NCBI GenBank assembly: GCA_002749535.1
Contig: MZZL01000408.1
Span: 542,693 to 606,692 of the forward strand
Length of the DNA: 64,000 nucleotides
Direction of reading: 5' to 3'
DNA from: Apophysomyces variabilis
Lineage: Eukaryota; Mucoromycota; Mucoromycetes; Mucorales; Mucoraceae
Below are positions 1-11,287 of the stretch, one piece after another. How positions within the stretch are numbered: position 1 is the first letter of the stretch; the number at the start of each line of letters is the position of its first letter. The translations under genes and the position numbers were made by a program. A model generated the notes under the pieces. The model was not told the origin of the DNA, did not search any database, and worked only from the letters and a program-made list of their open reading frames with translations.

Positions 1-1965
1 GTTACACAGCCGAAAACCAAACCTAGAATAACCTTTATGTAACGATATACTCTTCTTTTGGCACCGCATTCTGTCTGTAGAATTATGCAAACAACGAGTT
101 CATATCACTATTTTTCTTTGCATGTATGTTCTATTCCAAATATGTAACATTCTCTAAGTGTAGGCAATAGTTATCGTACACTACATGTATGCTTATCCAG
201 GGGTGGCGCACATGTCTGTACAAACTCAAGGCGGTTGTTGTTGTTGTGGGTCGTGTAAAAGGGAAACATGAATAGTTCCTGTGATATTATTATTTTTATT
301 TTTATTTTTATTTTGACAGATGGGCAAAATATAGCATATTTAGGTTAAAATGCTGCAAGAATGCCGTCTTATAGCGCAGATGGGGCTGGGCGGACAATTT
401 AGAAATAGAATAGCATATGAAGATCGTAGTTGAAAATGAGAGGTTCCTCGAGCCATTTTTGGATAGTGCTAATAGCGCTGTGCGACGCCTGTTGTTTTTC
501 CATTTTGGATGGAATGTACTGTTTGCTTTATCTTTCGACGGATCGAGTGTGGCTGTACCGGGAAATATGCAGAGATAGACAATGAAAGATAGACATGTTC
601 AGAAAAGGAGGTGAATGTGAAAGTCAGGCCGCAGCAGGGCCCCAACAAAAAAAGCCGCTTTAAGAAGGGCGAAAGAATAAAAGAGAAAGGAAGAGCGAGT
701 GATAGAAAGGGATAGTATGCAGGGGTAAAAGGGGTAGAAAGGTTCAGATGGCTGCTCTCGAACGATAGGATTTTCATGTGAAAATGAGACGGGCCAAAAA
801 GAGTGAGAGACAGGCACTGAGAGTCAAGCCCTTGCGTGTCACCATACAAATCGCGACATAGATATCAAAATCGAGTCATATATAAAAACCTTGATAAAAT
901 GCTACGATCCAAAAAAATATATTTAATCAGATCGAACGTTACCTCTTTATCAACCTCACTAGCGCATCTCCGCTCCTTTATGATGATGAACAACAATCGG
1001 CTCCCGGGATGTCGTTGATAAACCCAACAGTCCGTTCCGCAAAACGAAATATATATAACTCCTAATCCTCCTGTTCTATCCGCCGGTGTCCCTAAATAAC
1101 AACAATGTCCTGTTTTCTATTTCTTTTTGCTTTTCTTTTCTAAAATACCATGCATATCTTGTGAGAGAGATATACATATGCCCAATCTTCCTGTTTTTTT
1201 CTTGTTGTTTTTTCTGTTCTGTTGTTTTTCTTTTTCTTTTGTTTTTCTCTGTCATTTATTCTTCTATTACCCGTGTACGTTGCTATCATGAAAAAAAATG
1301 ATTTTTTCATTCACTGTTCTTTTTATTCCAGCTGTTAAAACTGTAGATATAGCCGTCTGCTCGAAAACCAAAAAATATATATATATATATATATATATTA
1401 CATGTATTGATTCTACTACTATATTACTTTAACTCATAGCAGATGGACAACCATTTGGAAGGGAAATGACTTCGTCCGCTGACTTTATCATGCGTGTGAC
1501 CAAAAATGAACAGGAATGCAAGTTGTTGGCGCAGTGCCTTTGTTTTTCACAGGTGAACAAACCACTCCCTATGACTTCCACTTAAACGATTGGCAAAATC
1601 TATGAGTCATTAAGATTGCTTAAAGTGCATCTAGCATATATTATTACGGACTGTCCTGTTATCAGTTCCTTCGGAATGAGCCATGTTTGCCTCTACAAAA
1701 GGCTTTTCGTTTATTCGTGCTTATGTTTGTTGACTGATCAACTCCTTATTAAAACAAGTCTAAGATCGTTATGTTATGGGAAAATCTTGTTATCTTTATG
1801 CCTATGCAACGATATACAAATTATGCAGCTTAGGCATCGTTTGTGTGATGGAGATGCTCGTTTGTTCCTGGCACATGTTGTGACAGCCAATTAGAACACC
1901 CAAAATTTTGGTATGGGACACGCAAGTTTTTTTTCGCTTTCACTGCACGGCCGCGTTTAGTTCAT
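1..1965. other. Left-edge region without a recognisable gene
   Basis: Only short, low-complexity reading frames occur here on both strands, rich in Phe/Leu/Ser from T-rich tracts, and none resembles a known family or has credible splice partners. It may hold untranslated sequence of a gene lying off the left edge and the promoter of the coiled-coil gene that follows. T-rich tracts and a short AT microsatellite are the only structure seen. Confidence 0.5.
1375..1398. repeat. (AT)12 microsatellite
   Basis: An uninterrupted run of 12 AT dinucleotides in the non-coding left-edge region. Read directly from the sequence. Confidence 0.95.
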
Positions 1966-3622
1966 ATGATACCCATGCTATCGGCTGATTTTGAAGAAAA
2001 GAAACAATCAGCCATTCAAGAAATAGTCATTAAACAGCTAATAACTAATGAAACTCAACTACGCAATGAATTGGAATCGCGCAACAAACAACTAGCAAAA
2101 GTAATAGAGAAAAAGGGAATAACCACATCGATGAGGACAAATCATGTTGACAATTAATCTAGCTCGTAGAATCAAACAAGCTACATCAAATGGAATTGAA
2201 GCTTAAGGATTCTATGGAGGAAGTGGCTGCACTTGAGCACGCTGAAGAGAGTCGGTGGCAAAAAATCAAATTCCGTATGTAGTTGATGTAATCGACTTGC
2301 ATGTCTGAATGAATTTCTCATTCATGTATAATATGTAGTGATATCCTCGAATAACACAAAGAACATGTACAAGCAATCTACGAGCATTGAGATACAGCAG
2401 TTACAACGTACAGTTGAGGATTATGCGAAACGTCTGCGCGAATCCGAAGAGCGATGCGACGATTTACGAATAGCGTTCAAAGAACAAGTGCATTCCTTGA
2501 AGCGTTATTTTGAGAAGACAAGGCTTCGACACAAAGAGAAAGAGGAATCATTACAGGTAAGCAAAACTGGAAATACTAACAATATCCCATATTGATATAG
2601 TAGCTAACTATTGTAACTAGAAAGAGGCAACGGAAGCAAGAAAAGAATTAAGTATTCTAAAACGAGCACTATTAAAAACACAGCAAAAAAGGAAGATGGA
2701 ATATCATAGCTTAAAAGAAGAGCTATCAGAAACACAAAATCAACTGGAAAAAACGAGAAACGAGCTAAAGAGCTGCAAACGTAAATTGGTTGATGCAGAT
2801 AGACAACTTATTGAGGCCCGAAAAGAATCGAATTTACCACAAAAACATGTATCAGATCCGTCGGTTCAGCCACATAACGAGGCTGAAGCCTTGCCACGTT
2901 CACCAAAACCGCCTACATCTAGACAACGGAAAAGGAATGCACGCACCCGGAAACCGCAAGTTATACGAGCGGAATCGCCCGACTTGTGTGAGCAGCCTCC
3001 TCGCTTGGAAGATCTTGACTCGCTTTCAAATAAGGAACAGCCTTCTGAATCACAGACTTTGGATAATCCTGAGATCCTTCCTTCACATGAGTGTATTTCT
3101 CCAATTTCATCACCGCCTGTCAAATCTTCCATCCATGTAGCTGCACCTTCTTCCCCATCTCCTCCGCCCACCATTTCTGCAGAAGCCAACTCCTCATCAC
3201 AACCTATTGCATCCCCACCACCTACTACATCTTCACAGGCTGTTGCTTGCACAAAACCAATTGCAAGTACACAATCGATTTCATCTTCAGAAAGCATCGT
3301 AACACCAAAACCTGTCAGCTCTTCGCAGCCTTCTGTACCTGCCGAACCCGCCCAACCCGCCGAACCCACCATATCCTCACAGCCTGTCATATCTTCACGA
3401 GTTCCCGTATTTTCGCCCTCTTTATTACCACTTGCATCTTCTCAACCTATCTCGTCATCACGATCTACTCTGTTAGCACGCCGTGGTTCATCATCCCAAT
3501 CCAACTCCTCTTCCCAAAGTCGCCCGAAACGCCGCAAATTAGGCGGGAAGTCGCGAGCTTATTTATTTCCTGAAGAAGGATGTCTCAGTCCACTGTCTCA
3601 ATTGATCAACGAGCCGACATAA
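1966..3622 (+). CDS. Coiled-coil protein with Ser/Pro-rich tail, unknown function
   Basis: Four exons join in frame: 1966-2100, 2163-2274, 2339-2556 and 2621-3622, giving 488 aa. Introns are 62-64 nt, start GTAATA, GTATGT and GTAAGC, and all end in TAG. Residues ~1-235 are almost entirely charged heptad-like sequence (Glu/Lys/Gln rich), a strong coiled-coil prediction. Residues ~240-450 are low-complexity Ser/Pro/Thr with basic patches (RQRKRNARTRK near residue 270). The C-terminus is basic (RPKRRKLGGK), like a nuclear localisation signal. An N-terminal coiled coil with a disordered basic tail would suit a shugoshin-, monopolin- or spindle-pole-type protein, but no diagnostic motif was found, so no function is assigned. 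The ATG at 1966 is the first in frame; an upstream exon cannot be excluded. Confidence 0.7.
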
Positions 3623-3758
3623 ACTCGATTTTGGAGACAACCGTCTTTAAATTACAACGGAATGTAACAGGAATTACAAACAATTGGGTTTCTTTTTTTT
3701 TTTGTTTGTGTTCCAATTTTTGTTTTTGGCTTGTCTGTAAACTCGGAAACTTTGCGAC

Positions 3759-4136
3759 ATGCTGTCCAGTAAATCTCAAAAAGAGATGTTCAACGATCTA
3801 AGTCATTTGGTTCATCAGTTTAAGATCCAGTTGGATATGCTGGAAGAACAAGGCAATGTCCATGTTGATCCATGGGCAGCCCATGTTCCACATCAATATG
3901 CAAGTCTCTTACGTGTATTACCGCGATCATCTCATGTTGTACCTGCTCCTGGCGTACCGTGGTTCGAACCCATCCCACCATACCAGGTTCAACCGCAGCC
4001 AGCACTAGATACTGCCTATGCACATTGGTGCACCTTGCTTCGGTGCTTGCCTCTGATGAACCCCGTTTCGCAATACTACGTACGCACAATCGGGCTACAT
4101 GCCATGCGACAGTTACTGAAAGCCAAAGATACATAG
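3759..4136 (+). CDS. Small conserved-looking hypothetical protein
   Basis: An open frame of 125 aa starting MLSSKSQKEMFNDL. The N-terminal ~35 residues look helical; the rest is Pro/His/Trp-rich, then helical near the C-terminus (HAMRQLLKAKDT). An upstream frame starting at ATG 3580 (MSQSTVSIDQRADINS) also looks protein-like and overlaps the end of the preceding gene by 43 nt. It could be a first exon, but the only in-phase joins use weak sites (donor GTTTCT; acceptors GAG or a distant CAG), so the longer model is not adopted. No family is recognised. The alternative is that this is the 3' UTR of the coiled-coil gene. Confidence 0.4.
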   Translation: MLSSKSQKEMFNDLSHLVHQFKIQLDMLEEQGNVHVDPWAAHVPHQYASLLRVLPRSSHVVPAPGVPWFEPIPPYQVQPQPALDTAYAHWCTLLRCLPLMNPVSQYYVRTIGLHAMRQLLKAKDT

Positions 4137-4752
4137 AATGGCATCTTTTCTAAGAAAAGAGAGAGATTCTTTTATCATGTTAAAATTTTCCGACCATAGA
4201 ATATGTATTCATCCCGAGATAAGACCAACTGGATGGGAAAATAAAAACACCAAAGCAGATCCAATGAATTGCTCAAAATAGACTCTTTTTTTTTCTTATT
4301 TATGATGAATCCTTTGAATGAAGTGATATCATAGAGAAAAGGGGGGAAAAGTACGTACCGGCATTCAATGTGAAAGAGGGAAATGATCTTACTAACTAAA
4401 CTTTTTTTTTATTTTCAGTAAAATGATGCACAACTTTAGTTCCGAGTGTATGGGAAAGAAGCGTGTCTTAAGAGGACAACATTCAGATTCAAGTCAAGGC
4501 AAACATTACCCGTTTTGTTTGTCACTCTTACTTTTTTTGTATTGACCAAGGCAAGTATTACTATTATTTTTTTTTATCGAACCAAAATGTTAATGCAAAG
4601 AGAAAGAGAAAAAGGAGAAAGGAAAAACCGATATGTACAGATGGGTTTATGGATAAGAATGGAAGAAAACAGACATAGAGAAAAAAAAAAGACAGAATGT
4701 GTGAGTGAAAACAGTGGGAAGAAATAGGGAAGAGGTAAGAAGGGATTGTTCT
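4137..4752. other. Intergenic region, convergent 3' ends
   Basis: It lies between two convergent genes. It is A/T-rich with poly-T tracts, and its short frames have no family resemblance. It probably carries 3' UTRs; nothing else was seen. Confidence 0.6.
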
Positions 4753-5775
4753 TTACTCGACGTCACCAGCGCGAGCAATTCCTTCGCTGTACCAGACGAC
4801 AACACCTTTTCTAAGTTCTCGTCGCCAGAGCACACCTCGGTATTGGAAAGTCCAAAAGCTCCAAAAGCAGATCATCATCAGGCCACCGGCAGCGCTAATG
4901 AATAATAGTCTAAGGATGTTTGAGAATTGTAATAGATAGACAAGTGTAAAGCCATCATGCTTGGCTAGGGCAATATAAAGCAGGCCCCAGAAACTGCCGG
5001 TTCCAAGAAGACACCAGATACGAAAGGCAAGGAGACGGAAACTTCCCAATTGCCAAAGTTTGAGTTGTTTGTTGGCCAGAGGGGATGTTGGGGGGAGGTT
5101 TTGGTCCAGTCGACTGACGAATTCCCACACGATAAGGCCCCAGGAATTTCGGCGTTCGAGCATCAATAACCAGAAAAGAGTCGTGGTTGGATGAGTCAGA
5201 TCAATGGGTAGTCGTTCGCTGAAGACAAAGATACCGAGAAGCCAACCGGTCCAATAGAGCCAAGTACCGTAGACCACACAGTGGCGTTCGATGGCCAGAT
5301 GTTCAAAAAGGTGTGCAAGTAGATGGGTGAGGTGGAACGCAAGGTGGAAAAAGACAAACACAGGAGGGAATGTATGTGTCCAAGGTGGTGGATGAGTGAT
5401 AAGAATATGAAGCGAGAGGAGGATAATGGTAAGCGTGAGGGTATACGTCGCGGGTGTGTAAGAAATGCGGCTATACAGGAAAAAGAGAAAAAAGACGGTG
5501 AGCAACAGGCTGGCTTCATGACAAGCATTTGCAAATTGTGTTTACATTGTCCGAGTGCTTTTCAGAATGGGTATTTCACGTTCAGGAGGGGTTTGGCGTT
5601 TATATTCGCGAGACCATGGTTGGTCATGTTGATCAAAGGCCAAAGGTCGTTTATCGTCGGAATGGTAACCTTCGTCACTATGGCAGGAATGGCACGATGA
5701 GGATGAACAGGATGGTCGCCAACTCGTATGAGGAAGCGGATCGCAGAAATAAAACGTTCGTTCGTATTCTGCCAT
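4753..5775 (-). CDS. Multipass membrane protein, family unknown
   Basis: Two exons, 5546-5775 and 4753-5470, are joined by a 75-nt intron with a GTAAAC donor and a classic pyrimidine-tract acceptor ending TGTATAG. The product is 315 aa. Residues ~1-75 are hydrophilic, with a Ser/Cys/His cluster (SCSSSSCHSCHSDEGYHSDD) probably facing the cytosol. The rest holds about six or seven hydrophobic segments with several His and Trp residues inside or beside them. A nearer CAG acceptor is also in frame but would make a 36-nt intron, so the longer intron is preferred. The layout resembles TLC- or FAR-17a-like membrane proteins only in general; no family motif was recognised. The ATG at 5775 is the first in frame. 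Confidence 0.65.
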
Positions 5776-7268
5776 TCAAAACTATGCAGCGAAAAACATG
5801 AAAATAGTGGAAAGGGAGAAAAGTGAGTAACAAAGGGAATTAAAGACCCAAAGAGCCAAAAAAAAAAAAAAAGGTTGGACATTCACATGTGAAAGGCTTT
5901 GCGATGTCCATCATATGAAAATCAACTTTCCAAAAAAAGAAATGGAAACCTTGATCTTCCCTTTCCCTCTTCATCGCATCTCCTTAGGTTGTATGTGTGC
6001 GTATACGGGATGTATACAATGTCTGTAAGTGGTCTGTTTATCAAATTGATTTCCTTAAAATCACATCATGAAAATCACACAGTTTTTGTTTTACATTCTC
6101 ATCTCACTCACTCACACACACACAAATATTACCAGTTCCGATTCTGCATGACAAATCCTGACATGCATTCTTCTTACCCTTTTTTCTCTCTTTCTTCATC
6201 CTATTTCTATTCCCGAAGTCAAAAAAGAATACTTCCATGTTTCCCTTTGCAGCCGTTACATAATATAAAATGCGCCTCATAAAGATCACACTCCGAACCC
6301 GAAAAGATAAAATGTGATTCGATCGTCTATCTTGTCCTTCATTCCTTCAAGGAATTGGCGCCTTTCACCACCACCTGTCCCTCTGAATTCCTTACAAGAC
6401 ACAAAAGAGAAAAAGTAACTTCATCAAAGATAAGCCTAGGCAACGAAGAAGAGATAAAGTATGTCACAAAGATCATGCCACCTTTTCCATAACGACTATG
6501 GAAATACTTGATATCACTGTCATTCATTGAATGATATTAAAGTTCTCTACTGTTATGCCAGGTTATAAAAAGAAGAATGCATACATGATAGAGAATGAAC
6601 TGTACTATATGCCTTTGCAAAAAAATATCTCTCTTTCTAATCATAGATGTCATTGAAGGAAAACAGAGATTTAGACCGATGTACGTTTTATGAAGCTGGG
6701 GTATGCATTGCATTTGTATTGTCGATAGAAATTACCACTGCAGAATCATACAGAGAGCCAAAAATAAAAATAAGAAAAATAAACAAATTGGGATGCTCTC
6801 TTCTTTACCTTTTCTCAAATGCCCTAAATCTAAAGAAGCCGTTGATCTCTAAAGAGAAAAATGATACAAGGCTTGCTTTTGTGAGTACGTTTGCAGTGAC
6901 TGCCAGAAGTAACTAAAGCTCAGTTTTCCCGCCTGCGAAAATAGTAAAAAAGATAAGTGTTCGGTTCTAAAACAAGAACAAAGAAAAAAATTCTTGCCGA
7001 AATAGACTAGAGACAAAGAAGTGATAGGTTCAAGCATTGAATGCGTCTCATCTAAGCCAACCAATTTTTAGTATAGTACGTACGCACGCCAGCTCAATAA
7101 GAAAAGAGAAAAAGGAATTGAGAAAGTAAAGATAGAGGATCTCAAAGGTTATAAAAAGCTGATCAAAGAAAAAGCATTTCCGTTTAGTTAACCCCATCCC
7201 TTCTTTTACTACAGCACACCAATCTCTAATAGATCTATCAAACTCTATTTTTTTCTTACCTTTTGACA
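5776..7268. other. Intergenic region between divergent genes
   Basis: About 1.5 kb of A/T-rich sequence with poly-A/T tracts between a minus-strand membrane-protein gene and a plus-strand secreted-protein gene, probably promoters and 5' UTRs. The short frames inside (for example 6647-6916) lack splice partners and family resemblance. Confidence 0.6.
7150..7156 (+). promoter_or_regulatory. Candidate TATA box for the secreted barrel protein
   Basis: TATAAAA lies 113 nt upstream of the ATG at 7269, a reasonable distance for a strongly expressed small secreted-protein gene. The assignment rests on position and sequence only. Confidence 0.4.
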
Positions 7269-7631
7269 ATGTCTTTGATCTCGTTCGTTTCGTTCTTGTC
7301 GTTCCTTTTGTGTATCCAAGGTCTCCCTCTTCAACGTCGTACGACCTTCTCTGGCCATGGCACGTACTACTACAATGTCGGTTTGGGATCCTGTGGTACA
7401 GCCAATCAAGACAATCTCAATGTGGCCGCTCTGAGTCCTGATCTCATGAAATCCGGACACTACTGTGGCAAAAGCATCCAGGTCACTAGCAACGGCAAAT
7501 CTGTCATGGCAACCGTTGCCGACACGTGCGATTCCTGTGCCAAAACCGATGTCGATCTGAGTGTTGCTGCGTTTCGCCAGATCGCCAACCCTGATCTGGG
7601 ACGTGTTCCGATCCAGTGGAGTTTCGCTTAA
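7269..7631 (+). CDS. Small secreted RlpA-like double-psi beta-barrel protein
   Basis: An intronless 120-aa gene. Residues 1-~19 (MSLISFVSFLSFLLCIQG) form a signal peptide, followed by a dibasic LPLQRR site that a Kex2-type protease could cut. The mature part has the RlpA-like/barwin-like barrel pattern: HGTYYYNVGLGSCG at the start, NVAALSPDLM, YCGKSIQV, then VADTCDSC with DVDLSVAAFRQIA and a final VPIQWSF. Four Cys residues in the mature region would pair as in expansin/cerato-like barrels. In fungi such small proteins are secreted and wall-associated; whether this one binds glycans or disturbs host walls is not visible. The start is the first ATG before the signal peptide. Confidence 0.9.
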   Translation: MSLISFVSFLSFLLCIQGLPLQRRTTFSGHGTYYYNVGLGSCGTANQDNLNVAALSPDLMKSGHYCGKSIQVTSNGKSVMATVADTCDSCAKTDVDLSVAAFRQIANPDLGRVPIQWSFA

Positions 7632-7794
7632 GACCACAATAGCCTTTATGACCCGATCCCTCTCTCTCTCTCCATACCTCCAACCGAACAAAAAAAAAGA
7701 AGAGAGAGAAGAAGAAATCGATCGATAGAATAGAAAATAAATGAAATATTAGACTGTATCTTGTTATCCAAATATATAAAATATATTCCTTTTC

Positions 7795-8833
7795 TTAGCA
7801 ATGAGTGTATTCAACAATGGGAGCGCCTATGTCTGTGATTTCCGGAATGGAGCATTTCAAATCGAATGCTTTGGCTAGTACGATTTTGTAAATCTTTTGT
7901 ACATTAATAGACCGGGCAGTCGAACAAAAGATTAAGGGAGCTCGCATGGCGCGTGAATATCTCCGTGCTTGTCTTGTTACTTCCTCATGGTCTTTGTTTG
8001 AAAGCTGAACAAATTCATCATACTTTGTCCCGATCAACAACGGAATGGCGCTCTTTTAAAAATAAAGAAAAGACGGAGATGGGTTTTCCTTTCCTTTTTT
8101 TTTTTTTTGATTTTCTTTCTTTACCTTATTCAGGCCACGTGCTTGCCGATACCATTCTTTGATACTGTTTAGTGTGGATTTCCGTGTCAGGTCAAATGTA
8201 AACAAAATCGCGACTGCATCAGTACAAACAAGTGGTAACATGCTCACAAATTCTTTTTGACCTTTTTGATTTTTGTTTTTGTGGGCGATTGTGTATCAAT
8301 ACATATAGAAAATAATATTCCCTTTTGTTGATATCGTGAGAAATGGATGTCTTTACACCAAACCTACCACCAAGGTCCCATATACTAAACGTGATCTCCG
8401 AGTTCCGGATCGTAATGGACTTTTCCATAAAATTAACACCTAAACATACGTAATAGTAACGTAAGATGCCTTCTTCATTTTTTTTTTTGGTTTTACCTAA
8501 TGTTTGTATATATTCCGTATCAAATGCTCCTTCCGCATATTTGACCATCAAACTCGTTTTGCCAATCTGAGCATCACCCACAATCCCTGTTTTGATAATC
8601 ACACTGCCACAAGGGAAAAAGGGAAAATAAGAACGATTGCGTAGATTCATATTCTTTTTTAGCTTGATACTCTTAAAAAAGAAAAAGATCTTGTACCTGC
8701 GTTTGGGAGACTTTTCGTGTAACGATCCGTTACTGTTCGTGCTGTTATGATGATTGGATCCCGTCATTGTAATAGATGATGAAGAAGAACTACTAGTAGT
8801 AGTAGTAGCATTTGTTGATGTGTTTAAGGCCAT
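7795..8833 (-). CDS. spg1: Septum-promoting small GTPase, Spg1/Tem1 family
   Basis: Five exons (8697-8833, 8497-8603, 8368-8439, 8125-8261, 7795-8052) give 236 aa. The GTPase core is nearly diagnostic for Tem1/Spg1: P-loop GDAQIGKTS, switch I region [18 protein letters not shown] in place of Ras DTAGQ, the G4-like stretch [10 protein letters not shown] (TKYD in place of NKxD), and G5 region [13 protein letters not shown]. Spg1 acts at spindle pole bodies to start the septation-initiation/mitotic-exit kinase cascade. Residues ~1-45 are an added Ser/Thr/Asn-rich tail partly encoded by a triplet repeat. Introns 3 and 4 must end in AAG (8262 and 8053) to keep the conserved frame. It shares a ~520-bp promoter region with the PAQR gene on the other strand. 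Confidence 0.93.
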
Positions 8834-9357
8834 ATTTCTCTTTGACGCAACAGAAGAAAGGAAGAGAAAGAGATACAGTATTTAGAATGGCCTATCATCA
8901 TTATGAACAAAAAAAGAAGCGCATGTTTGCGATAAATAGGATGTAAGATCAAAGAGGCAAGTGTGTCGTCATCTTCTCTTGTCTGTAATCAAGAACAATG
9001 AGTGCTTTGGATCTTGGGGGGAGAGAAAGGAAGAAAGCGGAGTGGGTGGGGGGAAGAAAAGGAAGATGAGCAGGAGAGAAGGATGAAGGTGGGAAAAACA
9101 TGGTAAGGTTGATTACTAGTGTACCTCCCGGGTTCTGCGTCGCCGTCCGATTGGCTAATGAAAATCTCCAGGGAGGTTGTCTCCATGTACCTTACTGGTC
9201 ACGATTCTCCGCCTGTTAATAAGAAAAAAAGTGATGGGTTTTCTGATCGGCCCTAATTTTTTTTTGTTTTCTTTCCCTCTTGGTTAAACCGTTTAGTCGT
9301 TATTTCTCTCTTTCTCTCTCTTTAGCTCGTTCCTTCTTTGTTCTCCTTTGTCCCATA
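8834..9357. promoter_or_regulatory. Shared divergent promoter region, spg1 / PAQR gene
   Basis: A 524-bp region between two divergent start codons. It has purine-rich and pyrimidine-rich tracts near both ends, the usual look of fungal core promoters. No specific operator was identified. Confidence 0.45.
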
Positions 9358-10815
9358 ATGAAGAGTAGTGTGCTTGGATCGGTCGACGTTGTAGACGACA
9401 TGGCAGGTTCCGTTTTAAGTGGACATCACAACCGTCGTCACTCCATGGCCATGACAACGTCCATCGCCTCTCTGACCGCACCTTACACACGCTCTCGGTC
9501 TCATTCCACGTCTTCTGTTCCCTTATGTCCTCCTTCTTTAGCCGCTCACCTGTTGGCTTCCGTCAACTCGACGATAAAAGAAATGGAGGATGCAGATACC
9601 ACCGGATTCCTTAAATACGTGGATGACCAAGTCCATGAAACATGGGACAGTGCCAAAGCCGTTATGGTCGGTGCTCAACGACTCTTACGGTTTCATGAGT
9701 TGCCTCAAGAACGTCAAGAAAATCAATATGTGTTGACAGGGTAAATCAAACTATCATTTTTCTTTTTCTTTTTCGCCACCAGCTAAAATGATCCCTCGCC
9801 CCTAACGAAACTATACTATAGGTATCGATTCTATCAATCCCATCGAGATTGCTTAAAGTCCATATTTATGCTTCACAACGAAACGATGAATATCTGGAGT
9901 CATTTACTTGGATTCATCTTTTTCGCCTGTCTCAGTGTCTACTTTTTTAACGTAAGCAAAATCGAAAAACAAACGGAACGCGTTTTAGAAGAAGAACGAA
10001 AAGAAGAAGAAGAAACTAAACGATAGAACGATATATTAGAGCCATTTTCCGGAAGCCAGTGCTGGTGATCGTACTGTGTTTATGACATTTTGTCTGGCGG
10101 CCCTGAAATGTTTGTTTTGTTCGTCGATCTATCATACCTTTATTTGCCATTCACATTACCATGTCAAGTCGTTTACTGCGACCCTGGATTATATCGGAAT
10201 TTCTTTTCTCATCACCGCCTCGATCCTGGTCACCGAGTATTATGGATTCTACTGTAGTCCGGTTGCACGTATGCGTTACATGGTCTTTACCGGATTTGTC
10301 GGTAGTATTGGTATCGTGACACCGTTTTTTAAGTTCTGGGACACGAAACCCTACCGACCCTTGCGGATCAGCGTATTCCTTGCTATGGCGTTTTCAAGCA
10401 TTGTACCTGTACTGCACCTGGTATCCCTGAAAGGTGCCCTTTTAACCTTGGCCTTTTTGAAATTTGCCGGGGTCAGTGTGACCATGTATCTGTTGGGCGT
10501 CGTCTTTTGTAAGTAGAATGAACTTTCTTTTTCTTTTCTGTGTCCGCTCCTCGCCATCCGTGCAGTGATTTAATTAAACACGTGTATTATTAGATGCCAA
10601 CCGTTTCCCTGAACGCGCCTTTCCAGGAAGATTTGATTTTGCAGGCATGACCAGCCACGCGATCTGGCATATTTTCGTATGCTTTGGCATCTTTGTAAGT
10701 TGTGCTTTGTCTCTTTGTGAAACCAAAGCTGACGTTTTCTTTGGTGGAAAAGTTCCATTATAGAGCAACCTTGCATTTCTACAGTGAACGATACTCCTAC
10801 GGATGCCTGCTCTAG
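9358..10815 (+). CDS. PAQR / adiponectin-receptor-like (Izh-type) seven-TM protein
   Basis: Five exons (9358-9740, 9822-9951, 10040-10508, 10594-10694, 10753-10815) give 381 aa. The N-terminal ~100 residues are hydrophilic and Ser-rich. The PAQR core follows: LLRFHELPQERQENQYVLTG, YRFYQSHRDCLKS, then HNETMNIWSHLLGF at the first TM helix, and GMTSHAIWHIF near the last, which carries the His pair expected to bind zinc. Yeast Izh proteins of this family take part in zinc and sterol homeostasis and ceramide-linked signalling; fungal ligands vary. The last intron (10695-10752) needs an AAG acceptor to restore the conserved HYRATLHFYSER tail. If it is retained, the frame stays open for 19 codons and then stops. 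Confidence 0.9.
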
Positions 10816-11287
10816 TCAGCCGAGACAGAGATCGAGAGAGATATACGAAGGACAGCTTGTAACCTTTTCCCTTCTCCATTCCCCTTCCTTTTTCTTCCCT
10901 TCCATCCCTTGCCCTATATTTTCAACCGATCATGAGCAGGCTCATTTGATATCATCCGCCCAATCTTTTGCTTTGTTTTCCTTTCCACTTGCTTGACTGT
11001 AGTTTTTTTTTTTTGCTTTTCTTCGCATTCCTCCATATCCGCTTCTTACCTGCTATATATTGCAACATTCCATTTGCTTTTATTTTTTCTTACTCTTTCC
11101 GACTTTATCCTTGAAGGAAGAAAAGTTTGTCTTATTATTACTTAACTCGATGTTCCCCTGACATAAAGGATAACGAAAAGGAAGACGAAAATCATCCTAG
11201 CTAGCATTCTTTGCATGTTAGAGAAAAGTATCCGAAATGAGATTAATAAAAAAAAGATGATATATAAGCAAGTGCACAAAAATATTA
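10816..11287. other. Intergenic region between convergent genes
   Basis: A T/C-rich spacer between the PAQR stop and the end of the convergent minus-strand gene. It probably carries both 3' UTRs; no other feature was seen. Confidence 0.6.

Noticed and set aside
469..849. 126-codon minus-strand frame rich in Phe, Leu and Ser
   Set aside because: Its composition follows from purine-rich plus-strand sequence; no splice sites, motifs or family resemblance.
836..1301. Two short plus-strand frames (60 and 71 codons)
   Set aside because: Low-complexity or T-rich, no conserved features and no splice partners.
2866..3390. 174-codon minus-strand frame
   Set aside because: It is antisense to the Ser/Pro-rich exon of the coiled-coil gene; the Glu/Gly/Ala/Thr bias is a shadow of that coding sequence.
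5510..5545. 36-nt intron alternative in the multipass membrane protein
   Set aside because: Too short for this genome, while a better pyrimidine-tract acceptor 39 nt further on is also in frame.
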